From: Alphaproteobacteria bacterium
GTDB lineage: Bacteria > Pseudomonadota > Alphaproteobacteria > Rhodobacterales > Rhodobacteraceae
Length of the DNA: 6,038 nt
Direction of reading: 5' to 3'
Assembly: GCA_030424705.1 (NCBI GenBank)
Contig: JAUHWJ010000138.1
Coordinates: 1-6,038 of the forward strand
In this document: piece by piece, positions 1 through 5,814 of the stretch
Numbering within the stretch: position 1 is the stretch's first letter
Layout: every line of letters begins with the position of its first letter
Notes under the pieces: generated by a model
What the model saw: the letters and a program-made list of their open reading frames with translations, nothing else
Database searches by the model: none
What the model was told of the DNA's origin: nothing
Translations under genes and position numbers: made by a program

Positions 1-582
1 GCAGATCGTGACGTCGACGATCTTCTGCCCGGGCTCCTCGCGCCCTGCATAGAGCCGGTCGAGGATTGCATCGCGGGAAAGCGTCTCCCCGCCCCGGAGC
101 GCCAGCATCTCCATAACTCGGTATTCGAGCGCGCGCAGCGGAGCGGCGACGCCGCGAACCCGCACTTCCCGCCGCTTGAGGTCGATCACCGCCCCGCCGG
201 AGCAGGCGATGCGCTCCGCGCCGCGGCCGGCGAGCCGGTCCAGCACGGCGCGACGAAGCCGTTCCGCCGTCGGCCCCGGCGCGAGCGGACGGGCGAGCAT
301 ATCGGCAGCTCCAGCGCCGCGCAGCCGCATCTCGGCTCTCTGGTTCCGCGCATTCCGAAAGGCGACTACAGCAGCGGAGCGGGAGAAGCGGCCGGTCGCC
401 GCGACGGCCTCGTTCAAGTCGAGCGAAGGGCCGAGCGCAACGAGCTCCGCCATACTGGAAAGGGCGAGCTCCCGCGCCTGGAACAGGTCGTCGGCCTCGA
501 CATGGCCGAATCCGGCCTCGTCAAGCGTGCGGCGCAGCCAGTCACGAAACGGGCCGGCGGGCTCCACGATGAGAACGAGCAT
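1..582 (-). CDS. CtrA-like winged-helix transcriptional regulator with degenerate receiver domain (partial, C-terminus outside window)
   Basis: The 194 visible codons read from ATG at 582 to the window edge. Residues 1-115 have receiver-like spacing and 125-194 begin an OmpR/PhoB winged helix. The stretch around residues 149-194 (LRALEY, then LYAGREEP, then KIVDVTIC) closely resembles the CtrA DNA-binding domain (KEYQMLELL, LYGGMDEP, KIIDVFIC), so it is probably a DNA-binding cytoplasmic regulator of that family. The receiver is degenerate: the acidic pair is Glu7-Pro8, the phospho-acceptor position is about Gly51, the Thr/Ser position is about Arg76 and the conserved Lys is Arg98. Phosphorylation of the usual kind is therefore unlikely, and control by protein contact or expression level is inferred. 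A GAGGA ribosome site overlaps the stop of the upstream gene, which lies 10 nt away, indicating one operon. It is not CtrA itself. Its target genes cannot be read from the sequence. Confidence 0.85.
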   Translation of the reverse strand, partial: MLVLIVEPAGPFRDWLRRTLDEAGFGHVEADDLFQARELALSSMAELVALGPSLDLNEAVAATGRFSRSAAVVAFRNARNQRAEMRLRGAGAADMLARPLAPGPTAERLRRAVLDRLAGRGAERIACSGGAVIDLKRREVRVRGVAAPLRALEYRVMEMLALRGGETLSRDAILDRLYAGREEPGQKIVDVTIC

Positions 583-592
583 GACAAATTCC

Positions 593-1096
593 TCAGCTTG
601 CGACAGCGGCGGGCCGAAGCTCCGCGCCAAGGCCGGCGGCGGCGTCGAGGAATGAGAAAAGCTCCTCCGTCATCCGGCCGGCGCCGTAATGGTCCAGCGC
701 GACGAATTCCGGGCTTTCGGCGAAGGCGCGCGCTGCGACGAGCGCCGCGCGGACACGCCGGGCATGAGCGCCGGCGCCGAAGCGCGCCGCCGGAATGCGG
801 ATCACGTTGCCGGACGCAGTCGTCTCTTCGTCGCTGAAAAGGCCGGCCGCGGCGCCGCTCTCGCGAAGCCCCTCGCGGCGGCGGATTGCCCGGAGCACCG
901 TCTCATAGTAGCCGGCCCAGCCGGCGATCCAGCCGCGCGTGGCCCGGAACACGGCAAGGTCGAACGGGTCGCCTTTCGCGTCGCTCAGGTGCGCCTCGGA
1001 ATTGAGATGCAGCAACTCCGCCAGCGCGCGCCGGGCGCTGTCATAGCGCGCCTGCAGCGTCTCTTCGGCGGCAAGGCCGATCAGCGTCTCGTTCAT
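593..1096 (-). CDS. Hypothetical protein, 167 aa, co-transcribed with the CtrA-like regulator
   Basis: I do not recognise this family. The protein is rich in Ala, Arg, Glu and Leu, has no cysteine, no signal peptide and no hydrophobic span long enough for a membrane segment, so it should be cytoplasmic and largely helical. The most distinctive part is around residues 42-75 (GDPFDLAVFRATRGW followed by two more aromatic-rich turns, then a basic RAIRRRE). A second helical block lies around 112-160. The ATG at 1096 follows an AAGGGG ribosome site 8 nt upstream. The stop lies 10 nt before the regulator start and shares bases with that gene's ribosome site, so the two are probably co-translated. 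A partner or modulator of the receiver-degenerate regulator is a guess from position only. Codon use matches its neighbours and the antisense frame has no recognisable domain, which supports this strand. Confidence 0.7.
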   Translation of the reverse strand: MNETLIGLAAEETLQARYDSARRALAELLHLNSEAHLSDAKGDPFDLAVFRATRGWIAGWAGYYETVLRAIRRREGLRESGAAAGLFSDEETTASGNVIRIPAARFGAGAHARRVRAALVAARAFAESPEFVALDHYGAGRMTEELFSFLDAAAGLGAELRPAAVAS

Positions 1097-1431
1097 TTTC
1101 GTGCCCCTTCAGGATACAGTCGCAACAACACGCCGGGCTTCGATCCCGGCCCGCCGCGCCCCCTCCAATCCCGCTCCGAGAGAGTGGATCGTTCGGAAAC
1201 GCGTAAATACCGATAGAGGCGGCATCGGGATTCGTCCCGGCCGCGAAAGCATCGGCGGCCGGTCGTAAAGGAGGGGGTTAGCCTCCTAAGGGATAGGCGG
1301 CCGGCGCGCATGCGGCGAGAAAGGCGAGTTGATCTATCCTTTGGTATAGAGCGGCTCTCTTTTGGAATGATGCCCAAACGGTCCAGATCGGTTACCACTT
1401 GTTCACCATCTTCGCGGCCTCTGGAGAGATC
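1097..1431. other. Divergent intergenic region between two regulatory operons
   Basis: These 335 bases hold no convincing gene. The minus-strand ORF crossing the region is antisense to the genes on its right and has no domain. Visible structures are a 6-bp hairpin (1132-1137 with 1145-1150) in the probable leader of the leftward operon, a 9-bp direct repeat at 1254 and 1296, and a 6-bp hairpin between the repeat copies (1269-1287). The segment 1321-1400 is less GC-rich and includes TATAGA at 1345-1350, but I find no well-spaced -35 partner, so I do not call a promoter. Both operons must be driven from here unless transcripts enter from outside. Confidence 0.6.
1254..1304. repeat. 9-bp direct repeat GGCGGCCGG flanking a short hairpin
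   Basis: GGCGGCCGG occurs at 1254-1262 and again at 1296-1304, 42 bp apart (four helical turns), each copy containing the palindrome CGGCCG. Between them AGGAGG at 1269-1274 is complementary to CCTCCT at 1282-1287 with a 7-nt loop. A regulator-binding pair is possible given the position between divergent operons, but in GC-rich DNA such a repeat can also occur by chance. Confidence 0.35.
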
Positions 1432-1920
1432 ATGAGACAGCGCCTTCCCTTCATGCGCGCGGCGTTCTTCGCCGCCCTCGCCCTCATCGCCCTCCCCGCC
1501 GCGGCGGACGATGGAGAGCAGCTCGTCATCGTTCCGGAGCCCGGCGCTGCGCCGGTCGCGCTCGACCGCGCCGCGCTCGAGGCGATGCCTGCGACGACGA
1601 TCGAGACGTCGACGATCTGGACGGAGGGCGTGCGGACCTTCACCGGCGTGCTGCTCGCCGATCTCGTGGCCGCGCAGGGTATCCAGGGCGAGACGATGCG
1701 CGCCGTCGCGCTGAACGACTACGCCGTGGAGATCCCGCTCTCGGACGCGGAGCCCGGCGGGCCCATCGTGGCCTACAAGCTCGACGGCGCGGAGATGTCT
1801 GTGCGGGACAAGGGCCCTTTCTGGGTCATCTATCCCTACGACTCCGATGCGAGGTTCAGAACCGAGACGATCTATTCCCGCAGCATCTGGCAGCTGACGA
1901 GGATCGAGGCGATTGAGTGA
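1432..1920 (+). CDS. Exported molybdopterin-binding-fold (sulfite oxidase/YedY-like) protein without the Mo-ligating cysteine
   Basis: This 162-aa protein starts at ATG 1432, chosen because GGAGAG lies just upstream and a Sec signal peptide begins there; an in-frame ATG at 1399 would only add 11 residues before it. The signal peptide has basic residues at 2-9, a hydrophobic core at about 10-21 and a likely cleavage after Ala25 (PAAA-DD). The mature part resembles small proteins of the oxidoreductase molybdopterin-binding fold: a FTGVLLADLV segment, the LNDYAVEIP motif, RDKGPFWVIYPYD and a C-terminal SIWQLTRIE. There is no cysteine anywhere, so the residue that ligates molybdenum in YedY and sulfite oxidase is absent and catalysis of that type is unlikely. 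The gene overlaps the following histidine kinase by 8 nt, so a role as periplasmic ligand-binding or sensing partner of that kinase is inferred. Confidence 0.85.
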   Translation: MRQRLPFMRAAFFAALALIALPAAADDGEQLVIVPEPGAAPVALDRAALEAMPATTIETSTIWTEGVRTFTGVLLADLVAAQGIQGETMRAVALNDYAVEIPLSDAEPGGPIVAYKLDGAEMSVRDKGPFWVIYPYDSDARFRTETIYSRSIWQLTRIEAIE

Positions 1921-4489
1921 CCGTCTCCGCCAGCGTCGCCGCGTCGCCGTCAGGGCGCTGATCGGCGCCGTCTTCGGGCTCGGGTTTCTGGCGTCGGGGT
2001 TCATCGGGCTGAGGTTGTGGGAGGAGATCGCGGCGCTCCGCGCCTCTCCTTCCGACAATGTGCAATGGACCTTCGCCCAGGTGGAGGTAGACCTCCTGAA
2101 TTTCCGCCGCTCCGCGGCGGAAGCGACGGCCGGCGAGGCGACGCCCGCCGAGATGCGCAGGGCCTTCGACCTTTTCTATAGTAGGATCAGAATACTGGAG
2201 CGTGGGGCCGTCTTTGCGGCATTGCGCGCAGAAGCGGAGGTCGGCCAGTCGCTCGACCGGATCCTCGCCTTTATCGCAGCCGCGACCCCGGTTGTGGACG
2301 GACCGGACGACGCGCTTCTCGCCGCCGCGCCCCGGCTCAGACGGGAGGCTGCTGCGCTTCAGCCGCTTGCGCGCGCGATGTCGCTCACCGGCGTCCGCAT
2401 CTTCGCGCAACTTTCTGACGCGCGGCGCGCCAGTTTCCGCTCTACCCTGGCGGCCGCCGCCGCGCTCGCCGCAGGGCTGATCGCTGCCCTTATCGTCAGC
2501 CTTTTCGTCATCAATCGGCAGCGCGCAGTCTCGCTCCGGAGGGCGGCCGCGGCCGAAAGGATCGGAAGGCGGCTCGCGGCGACGGTGGAGGCGTCGCTCG
2601 ACGCCGTGATCGTCGCCGACGCGCGCGGCGTGGTGACGGACTGGAACAGGGCCGCAACGCGCATTTTCGGCCACAGGCCGGAAGCGGCGCTCGGCCGTGA
2701 CATGCAGACGCTGATCGTGCCGCATCGCTACCGCGCGGCGCATAGCGCCGGCATGAAACGCTTTCTCGCCACGGGCGAGCGGCGGGTGATCGGGGCCGGT
2801 CGCGTCGAGATGACGGCGCTACGCGCCGGAGGGGAGGAATTTCCGGTCGAACTCGCGATCGCCGTTTCGGAGGATCACAAGGGCCCGATCTTCGTCAGCT
2901 ACCTGCGCGACATCTCGGATCGGCTCGCAGCCGAGCGGGATCTGCGCGGCGCGCTCGAAGCGGCGACGTTGGCGGACCGGGCCAAATCCGAGTTCATCGC
3001 CGTGATGAGCCACGAGATGCGGACGCCGCTGAACGGGGTCATCGGTCTGATCGACCTTCTGCTGAGATCCGGGCTGGACGAGCGACAGCGCCGCTTCGCC
3101 GAGAGCGCGGCGGCTTCAGGGGAAATCCTGCTGCGACATGTCAATGACGTGCTCGACATCGCCCGCGCGGACGCCGGGCGACTAACGCTTTCGGAAGAGC
3201 CGATCGACATCGCCGCGGTCGTCAGGGAAGCCATCGAGATCGTGAGGCCACTGGCGGAGGAACAGGGCGACAGCATCGACTTTGATCCCGGCGAGGGGCT
3301 CGGCGCGCTCAGCGGAGACACGCGGCGCGTGCGCCAGATTGCGCTCAACCTCCTCGGCAACGCCGTGAAGTTCACGGAAGGTGGAAGCATCCGCGTCTCA
3401 CTTGCGCTTCTTCGTCAGGATGAGGCAGGGGTAGAGATCGAGCTCGTCGTCGAGGATACGGGCTGCGGCGTTCCGGAAGCCGAAAGGGAACGCATCTTCG
3501 AGGACTTCGTGATGTTGGACCCTTCCTACGAGCGGAAGGCCTCGGGCTCCGGACTCGGGCTGGCCATCGTCCGACGTATGGCGCAGGCGATGGGCGGCTC
3601 GGCGTATGTCGAACCGGTGGAGAGCGGGGGAAGCCGGTTCCGCGTCGCAATGCGCCTCGCACGCGGCGAAGCAAGGGAACCGGCCACGGAGGAGCCAGCA
3701 CCGCCACCTTCGCCCTCGCCTTCGGCGGAGCCTACAGCGTCGCTCAGGGTTCTGCTGGTTGAGGACAACGGCGTCAACCGGATGGTGTTCGGCGAAATTC
3801 TGCGCGCGGCAGGCCACGAGGTTGTCGAGGCGGCGGACGGGCGGGCGGGCGTGACAGCGGCGGAACGCGAACGTTTCGACGCCGTGCTGATGGACATCTC
3901 GATGCCCGTGATGAACGGCGTCGAGGCGGCGCGGGCGATCCGCGGCGGCGACGGACCGAACCGGTTAACCCCGATTGTCGGGCTTACGGCACACGCCCTG
4001 CCCGCGGAACTGGCGCGCTTTGCGGAGGTCGGCATTGAGCCCTGCCTTACCAAGCCGCTCCGCAGCCGCGATCTGGAGCGCGCGCTCGCCACGCTCCCTG
4101 CCGCTGGGGAAGACGCAGCGACCGCGGATGCGGAGGATGAAGAGGAGGAGGACCCGCTCTTCGATGACGATAGCATCGCGGAGTTGGCCCTGAGCCTCGA
4201 CGAGGCGCTACTGAAGCGAACTCTTCTCGCCGTCGCCGCGGAGCTGGAGGCGGGCCCGACGGACCTCGCGTCCGGCGCCTGGCCGGAGCGCAGGGCGCTG
4301 GCGCATCGCCTCGCCGGCTCCGCCGCGCTCGTCGGTGCGACCCGGGCTCGGTCCGCGCTGGTCGCGCTCGAGACGGCGTACGCGCTCAAGGACCCGCCCG
4401 CAGCGGAGACAGCCGGGGCCGAGTTCGAGGCAATCTTGCCGGATACTCTCTCCGCGCTCCGGGAATACGCCGACTCGATCGGGGGCTGA
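1913..4489 (+). CDS. Tripartite hybrid sensor histidine kinase (TM-periplasmic-TM-PAS-HisKA-HATPase-REC-HPt)
   Basis: An 858-aa inner-membrane kinase. A TTG start at 1913 inside the end of the preceding gene is preceded by GAGG; the next in-frame ATG would remove the first membrane segment. Membrane spans lie at about 12-34 and 179-200, enclosing a helical periplasmic region of about 145 residues. A PAS domain (about 222-340) follows, then HisKA with phospho-acceptor His367 in the SHEMRTP motif and HATPase_c with Asn479/Asn483 (N box), DTGCG at 515-519 and GSGLGL at 545-550. After a Pro-rich linker (590-607) comes a receiver with Asp618, acceptor Asp661, Thr692 and Lys714. After an acidic linker (733-753) comes an HPt domain with His798 in a HRLAGSAALVGA motif. 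All catalytic residues are present. The order matches ArcB/TorS-like kinases that pass phosphate to a separate regulator, most likely the gene that follows. The signal sensed is unknown; the exported upstream protein and the PAS domain are the candidate inputs. Confidence 0.95.
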   Translation: MSDRLRQRRRVAVRALIGAVFGLGFLASGFIGLRLWEEIAALRASPSDNVQWTFAQVEVDLLNFRRSAAEATAGEATPAEMRRAFDLFYSRIRILERGAVFAALRAEAEVGQSLDRILAFIAAATPVVDGPDDALLAAAPRLRREAAALQPLARAMSLTGVRIFAQLSDARRASFRSTLAAAAALAAGLIAALIVSLFVINRQRAVSLRRAAAAERIGRRLAATVEASLDAVIVADARGVVTDWNRAATRIFGHRPEAALGRDMQTLIVPHRYRAAHSAGMKRFLATGERRVIGAGRVEMTALRAGGEEFPVELAIAVSEDHKGPIFVSYLRDISDRLAAERDLRGALEAATLADRAKSEFIAVMSHEMRTPLNGVIGLIDLLLRSGLDERQRRFAESAAASGEILLRHVNDVLDIARADAGRLTLSEEPIDIAAVVREAIEIVRPLAEEQGDSIDFDPGEGLGALSGDTRRVRQIALNLLGNAVKFTEGGSIRVSLALLRQDEAGVEIELVVEDTGCGVPEAERERIFEDFVMLDPSYERKASGSGLGLAIVRRMAQAMGGSAYVEPVESGGSRFRVAMRLARGEAREPATEEPAPPPSPSPSAEPTASLRVLLVEDNGVNRMVFGEILRAAGHEVVEAADGRAGVTAAERERFDAVLMDISMPVMNGVEAARAIRGGDGPNRLTPIVGLTAHALPAELARFAEVGIEPCLTKPLRSRDLERALATLPAAGEDAATADAEDEEEEDPLFDDDSIAELALSLDEALLKRTLLAVAAELEAGPTDLASGAWPERRALAHRLAGSAALVGATRARSALVALETAYALKDPPAAETAGAEFEAILPDTLSALREYADSIGG

Positions 4490-4505
4490 GGGAAGGTCTC
4501 AGACG

Positions 4506-4548
4506 GGTTGCGGCAAGCTCCGGCTGCGGCGATGATCGCCGCGCAACC
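4506..4548 (+). promoter_or_regulatory. Inverted repeat in the leader of the response regulator gene
   Basis: The 74-nt gap between kinase and regulator holds a perfect 7-bp stem, 4526-4532 with 4536-4542, closed by a TGA triloop. Outside it GGTTGC at 4506-4511 can pair with GCAACC at 4543-4548. The structure ends directly before the ribosome site GGAGAAGG (4549-4556). No T-run follows, so it does not look like an intrinsic terminator. Setting the ratio of regulator to kinase by RNA processing or by effects on translation is possible but inferred. Confidence 0.45.
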
Positions 4549-4563
4549 GGAGAAGGCAAAGGC

Positions 4564-5178
4564 ATGAGGATTCTCGTCGCAGACGATCACGAGTTGGTGC
4601 GCGACACGATCTCCGCCTATCTCGAACGTGAGCAGGACATCGAAGCCCGCGCCGCCTCTTCAATGGAGGAGGCGGGCCGCATGATCGAGCAGGAAGGGCC
4701 GTTCGACCTCGTCCTGCTCGACTACGCCATGCCCGGCGTCTCCGGCCTTGAAGGGCTTCGCCTGGCGATGCGGCTCAATGGCGGCAAGCCGGTCGCCCTG
4801 ATCTCGGGCGCGGCTGGGCAAGACGTGGCGAAGGCCGCGCTCGCCGCCGGCGCGGCGGGCTTCCTGCCCAAGACTATGGCCGCACGCTCTCTCGTCCACG
4901 CGATCCGCTTCATGGTCTCCGGAGAGCAATACGCACCAATCCAGTTCTTGCAGGCTGTCGAGGCTGAGGCGCCCGATCCGTTCGAGGCCCGGCTCACGCC
5001 GCGAGAGAAGCAAGTGCTCGGCGGCCTCTGTCGCGGCCTCGCCAACAAGGAAATCGCGCGCGAGCTCGACCTGCAGGAGGTCACGGTGAAGCTTCACGTC
5101 AAGACGATCTGCCGCAAGCTGGACGCCCGAAACCGCACCCATGCGGCGATGATCGCCAAGGAAGCCGGCTTTACCTGA
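4564..5178 (+). CDS. NarL/FixJ-family response regulator (REC-LuxR-type HTH)
   Basis: A 204-aa cytoplasmic transcription factor. Its receiver (about 1-120) keeps Asp7 and Asp8, phospho-acceptor Asp53 in LLDYAMPG, Ser81 and Lys103 in FLPKT. The LuxR/GerE-type HTH occupies about 142-200, with LTPREKQVL, NKEIARELDL and the recognition helix VTVKLHVKTICRKL. Length and spacing are typical of the family. The ATG is preceded by GGAGAAGG at 7 nt. It lies 74 nt behind the hybrid kinase on the same strand, so it is the obvious acceptor of phosphate from His798 of that kinase's HPt domain. Its regulon cannot be deduced; autoregulation or control of the divergent operon are possibilities only. The gene is complete and shows nothing abnormal. 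Confidence 0.95.
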   Translation: MRILVADDHELVRDTISAYLEREQDIEARAASSMEEAGRMIEQEGPFDLVLLDYAMPGVSGLEGLRLAMRLNGGKPVALISGAAGQDVAKAALAAGAAGFLPKTMAARSLVHAIRFMVSGEQYAPIQFLQAVEAEAPDPFEARLTPREKQVLGGLCRGLANKEIARELDLQEVTVKLHVKTICRKLDARNRTHAAMIAKEAGFT

Positions 5179-5193
5179 GGGAAACCCGGCTTC
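5161..5193 (+). terminator. Weak candidate terminator hairpin over the stop codon of the response regulator
   Basis: GAAGCCGG at 5161-5168 is a perfect 8-bp inverted repeat of CCGGCTTC at 5186-5193, with a 17-nt loop that contains the stop codon at 5176-5178. No T-run follows and the loop is long, so intrinsic termination is doubtful. It is listed because it is the only clear inverted repeat of that length between the cassette and the tRNA promoter. Confidence 0.3.
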
Positions 5194-5230
5194 GCCGCTC
5201 GGCGACCGGCGCAATGCAGACGCCGCGGCG

Positions 5231-5259
5231 TTGACACTCGCGCCGGCGGCATGTATCGA
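5231..5259 (+). promoter_or_regulatory. Sigma-70-type promoter of tRNA-Gln
   Basis: A perfect -35 TTGACA at 5231-5236 is followed after exactly 17 bp by a -10 element TATCGA at 5254-5259. Transcription would begin near 5266, about 8 nt before the mature tRNA 5' end, a usual distance for bacterial tRNA genes. Confidence 0.8.
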
Positions 5260-5273
5260 AGCCTCGAAGCGTT

Positions 5274-5347
5274 TGGGGAATAGGTTAACGGTAGACCCAC
5301 GGACTCTGACTCCGTTAGTCCTGGTTCGAATCCAGGTTCCCCAGCCA
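5274..5347 (+). tRNA. tRNA-Gln, anticodon CTG, with encoded CCA
   Basis: The full cloverleaf is visible. The acceptor stem is 5274-5280 with 5337-5343, all seven pairs matched, with discriminator G5344 and CCA at 5345-5347. The anticodon stem ACGGA (5299-5303) pairs with TCCGT (5311-5315) around the loop CTCTGAC, putting anticodon CTG at 5306-5308, which reads CAG glutamine codons. The T arm is CCTGG (5320-5324) with CCAGG (5332-5336) around TTCGAAT. The TGGGGAA acceptor start is typical of bacterial tRNA-Gln. The gene is intact, so any element inserted at its 3' end has preserved it. Confidence 0.97.
5320..5347 (+). other. Possible attachment core of an integrated element (tRNA 3' half)
   Basis: Many tyrosine-recombinase islands and prophages use the T arm and 3' end of a tRNA as crossover site and rebuild the tRNA. 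Here base composition changes right after the CCA, direct repeats follow, and a phage-type regulator appears downstream. No second copy of the tRNA end and no integrase are inside the window, so the exact boundaries are unproven. Confidence 0.35.
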
Positions 5348-5715
5348 GCCTACCTGCCTCAAATCACAAACAAAAAAATACCGCAGCGCCCCGCGGCAGG
5401 CGATCTACCGCAAAAATGCTACCGCAAAGCAAAATACCGCAAAATTACCGCGCTGTAATCGCTCGCTTTTTCTCCGGTGCGCTCGATTCGCCGCTCGAAC
5501 CCGGGGCGATTCCAAAACTAACGTAGCCACTTGGCGCGCCTGCATGGCAGCTTTCTGGTGTGCATGAGTCGGCCTACCAAGGCCTACGCTCTGACGTCTT
5601 TTCACTTCCGTCTTGCCAATTTTGCATATAAGGCTTGAATTGCCGATATCGTCACTACCTTACGGTTGTGCGACTCCGTCAGGTTCAACGGACGGGCGAG
5701 CCGGGGAGAGCGACG
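5348..5715. other. Non-coding A/T-richer stretch after the tRNA
   Basis: I see no convincing gene in these 368 bases. Short ORFs here lack a ribosome site or family resemblance. The first 110 bases are A-rich and hold the TACCGC(A) repeats. Further right are a tandem GGCCTAC pair (5571-5577 and 5581-5587), a TATAAG hexamer at 5627-5632 without a good -35, and an 8-bp palindrome CGATATCG at 5644-5651 that could serve as an operator for the following XRE-type gene. The last 80 bases probably contain the promoter of the right-hand genes. Confidence 0.6.
5379..5452 (+). repeat. Five direct TACCGC(A) repeats, possible recombinase arm-type sites or iterons
   Basis: TACCGCA begins at 5379, 5406, 5420 and 5435, and a fifth copy TACCGCG begins at 5446, all in the same orientation. 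Start-to-start distances are 27, 14, 15 and 11 bp. Several copies continue into A-runs (TACCGCAAA). The cluster starts 32 bp after the tRNA CCA end. Short direct repeats beside a tRNA-located crossover site suit the arm-type binding sites of a tyrosine integrase or its excisionase; replication iterons are a weaker alternative. The spacing is too short and irregular for CRISPR. Confidence 0.7.
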
Positions 5716-5799
5716 ATGGTCAAGGGCGAATGGACTGCGTGCGATGGGGTTCCAAGAGGCGGGCTGCGCTTCGACCGGCGGGAGGAGACCCGCCGATGA
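5716..5799 (+). CDS. Possible 27-aa leader ORF before the XRE-type gene
   Basis: An ATG at 5716 preceded by GGGGAGAG at about 5 nt opens a 27-codon frame ending in TGA at 5797-5799. The peptide begins MVKGEWTACDG and ends in the basic stretch FDRREETRR; it matches no family I know. It is in the same frame as the XRE-type gene, separated from it by this stop and five codons. Its last codons form one arm and the loop of a hairpin. It could be a small phage-type protein, a leader peptide or chance; evidence is limited to the ribosome site and position. Confidence 0.35.
   Translation: MVKGEWTACDGVPRGGLRFDRREETRR
5776..5795 (+). promoter_or_regulatory. Hairpin with Shine-Dalgarno-like loop upstream of the XRE-type gene
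   Basis: CGGCGGG at 5776-5782 pairs perfectly with CCCGCCG at 5789-5795, leaving the loop AGGAGA, which looks like a ribosome binding sequence. It overlaps the end of the small ORF and lies 19 nt before the XRE-type start. A role in translational coupling is inferred only. Confidence 0.4.
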
Positions 5800-5814
5800 C
5801 AGAGGAGACTGAGG

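Noticed and set aside
1131..1150. Hairpin resembling a tRNA T arm (GCCGGG, TTCGAT, CCCGGC)
   Set aside because: The loop register is off by one, and no acceptor, D or anticodon arm can be built around it; it is not a tRNA or a clear remnant.
1329..1350. TTGATC and TATAGA as a promoter for the exported-protein operon
   Set aside because: The spacing between the hexamers is only 10 bp, too short for a sigma-70 promoter.
1093..2058. 321-codon minus-strand ORF spanning the divergent region and the exported-protein gene
   Set aside because: It is antisense to a gene with a signal peptide and clear family motifs, is full of Arg-rich low-complexity sequence and shows no domain; it is a GC-rich shadow frame.
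1856..2743. 295-codon minus-strand ORF opposite the kinase N-terminus
   Set aside because: Antisense to the membrane and PAS portion of the kinase, with no recognisable motif and biased composition.
3526..4590. 354-codon minus-strand ORF opposite the kinase C-terminus
   Set aside because: It consists of Ser/Ala/Arg-rich sequence antisense to the well-supported REC and HPt domains; typical high-GC shadow.
4660..5214. 184-codon minus-strand ORF opposite the response regulator
   Set aside because: Antisense to a canonical NarL/FixJ regulator and without a domain of its own.
5379..5452. Possible CRISPR array
   Set aside because: Repeats are only about 7 bp with irregular 11-27 bp periods; CRISPR repeats are longer and evenly spaced, and no cas gene is near.
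5405..5605. 66-codon minus-strand ORF after the tRNA
   Set aside because: It overlaps the repeat cluster, lacks a clear ribosome site and resembles no family.
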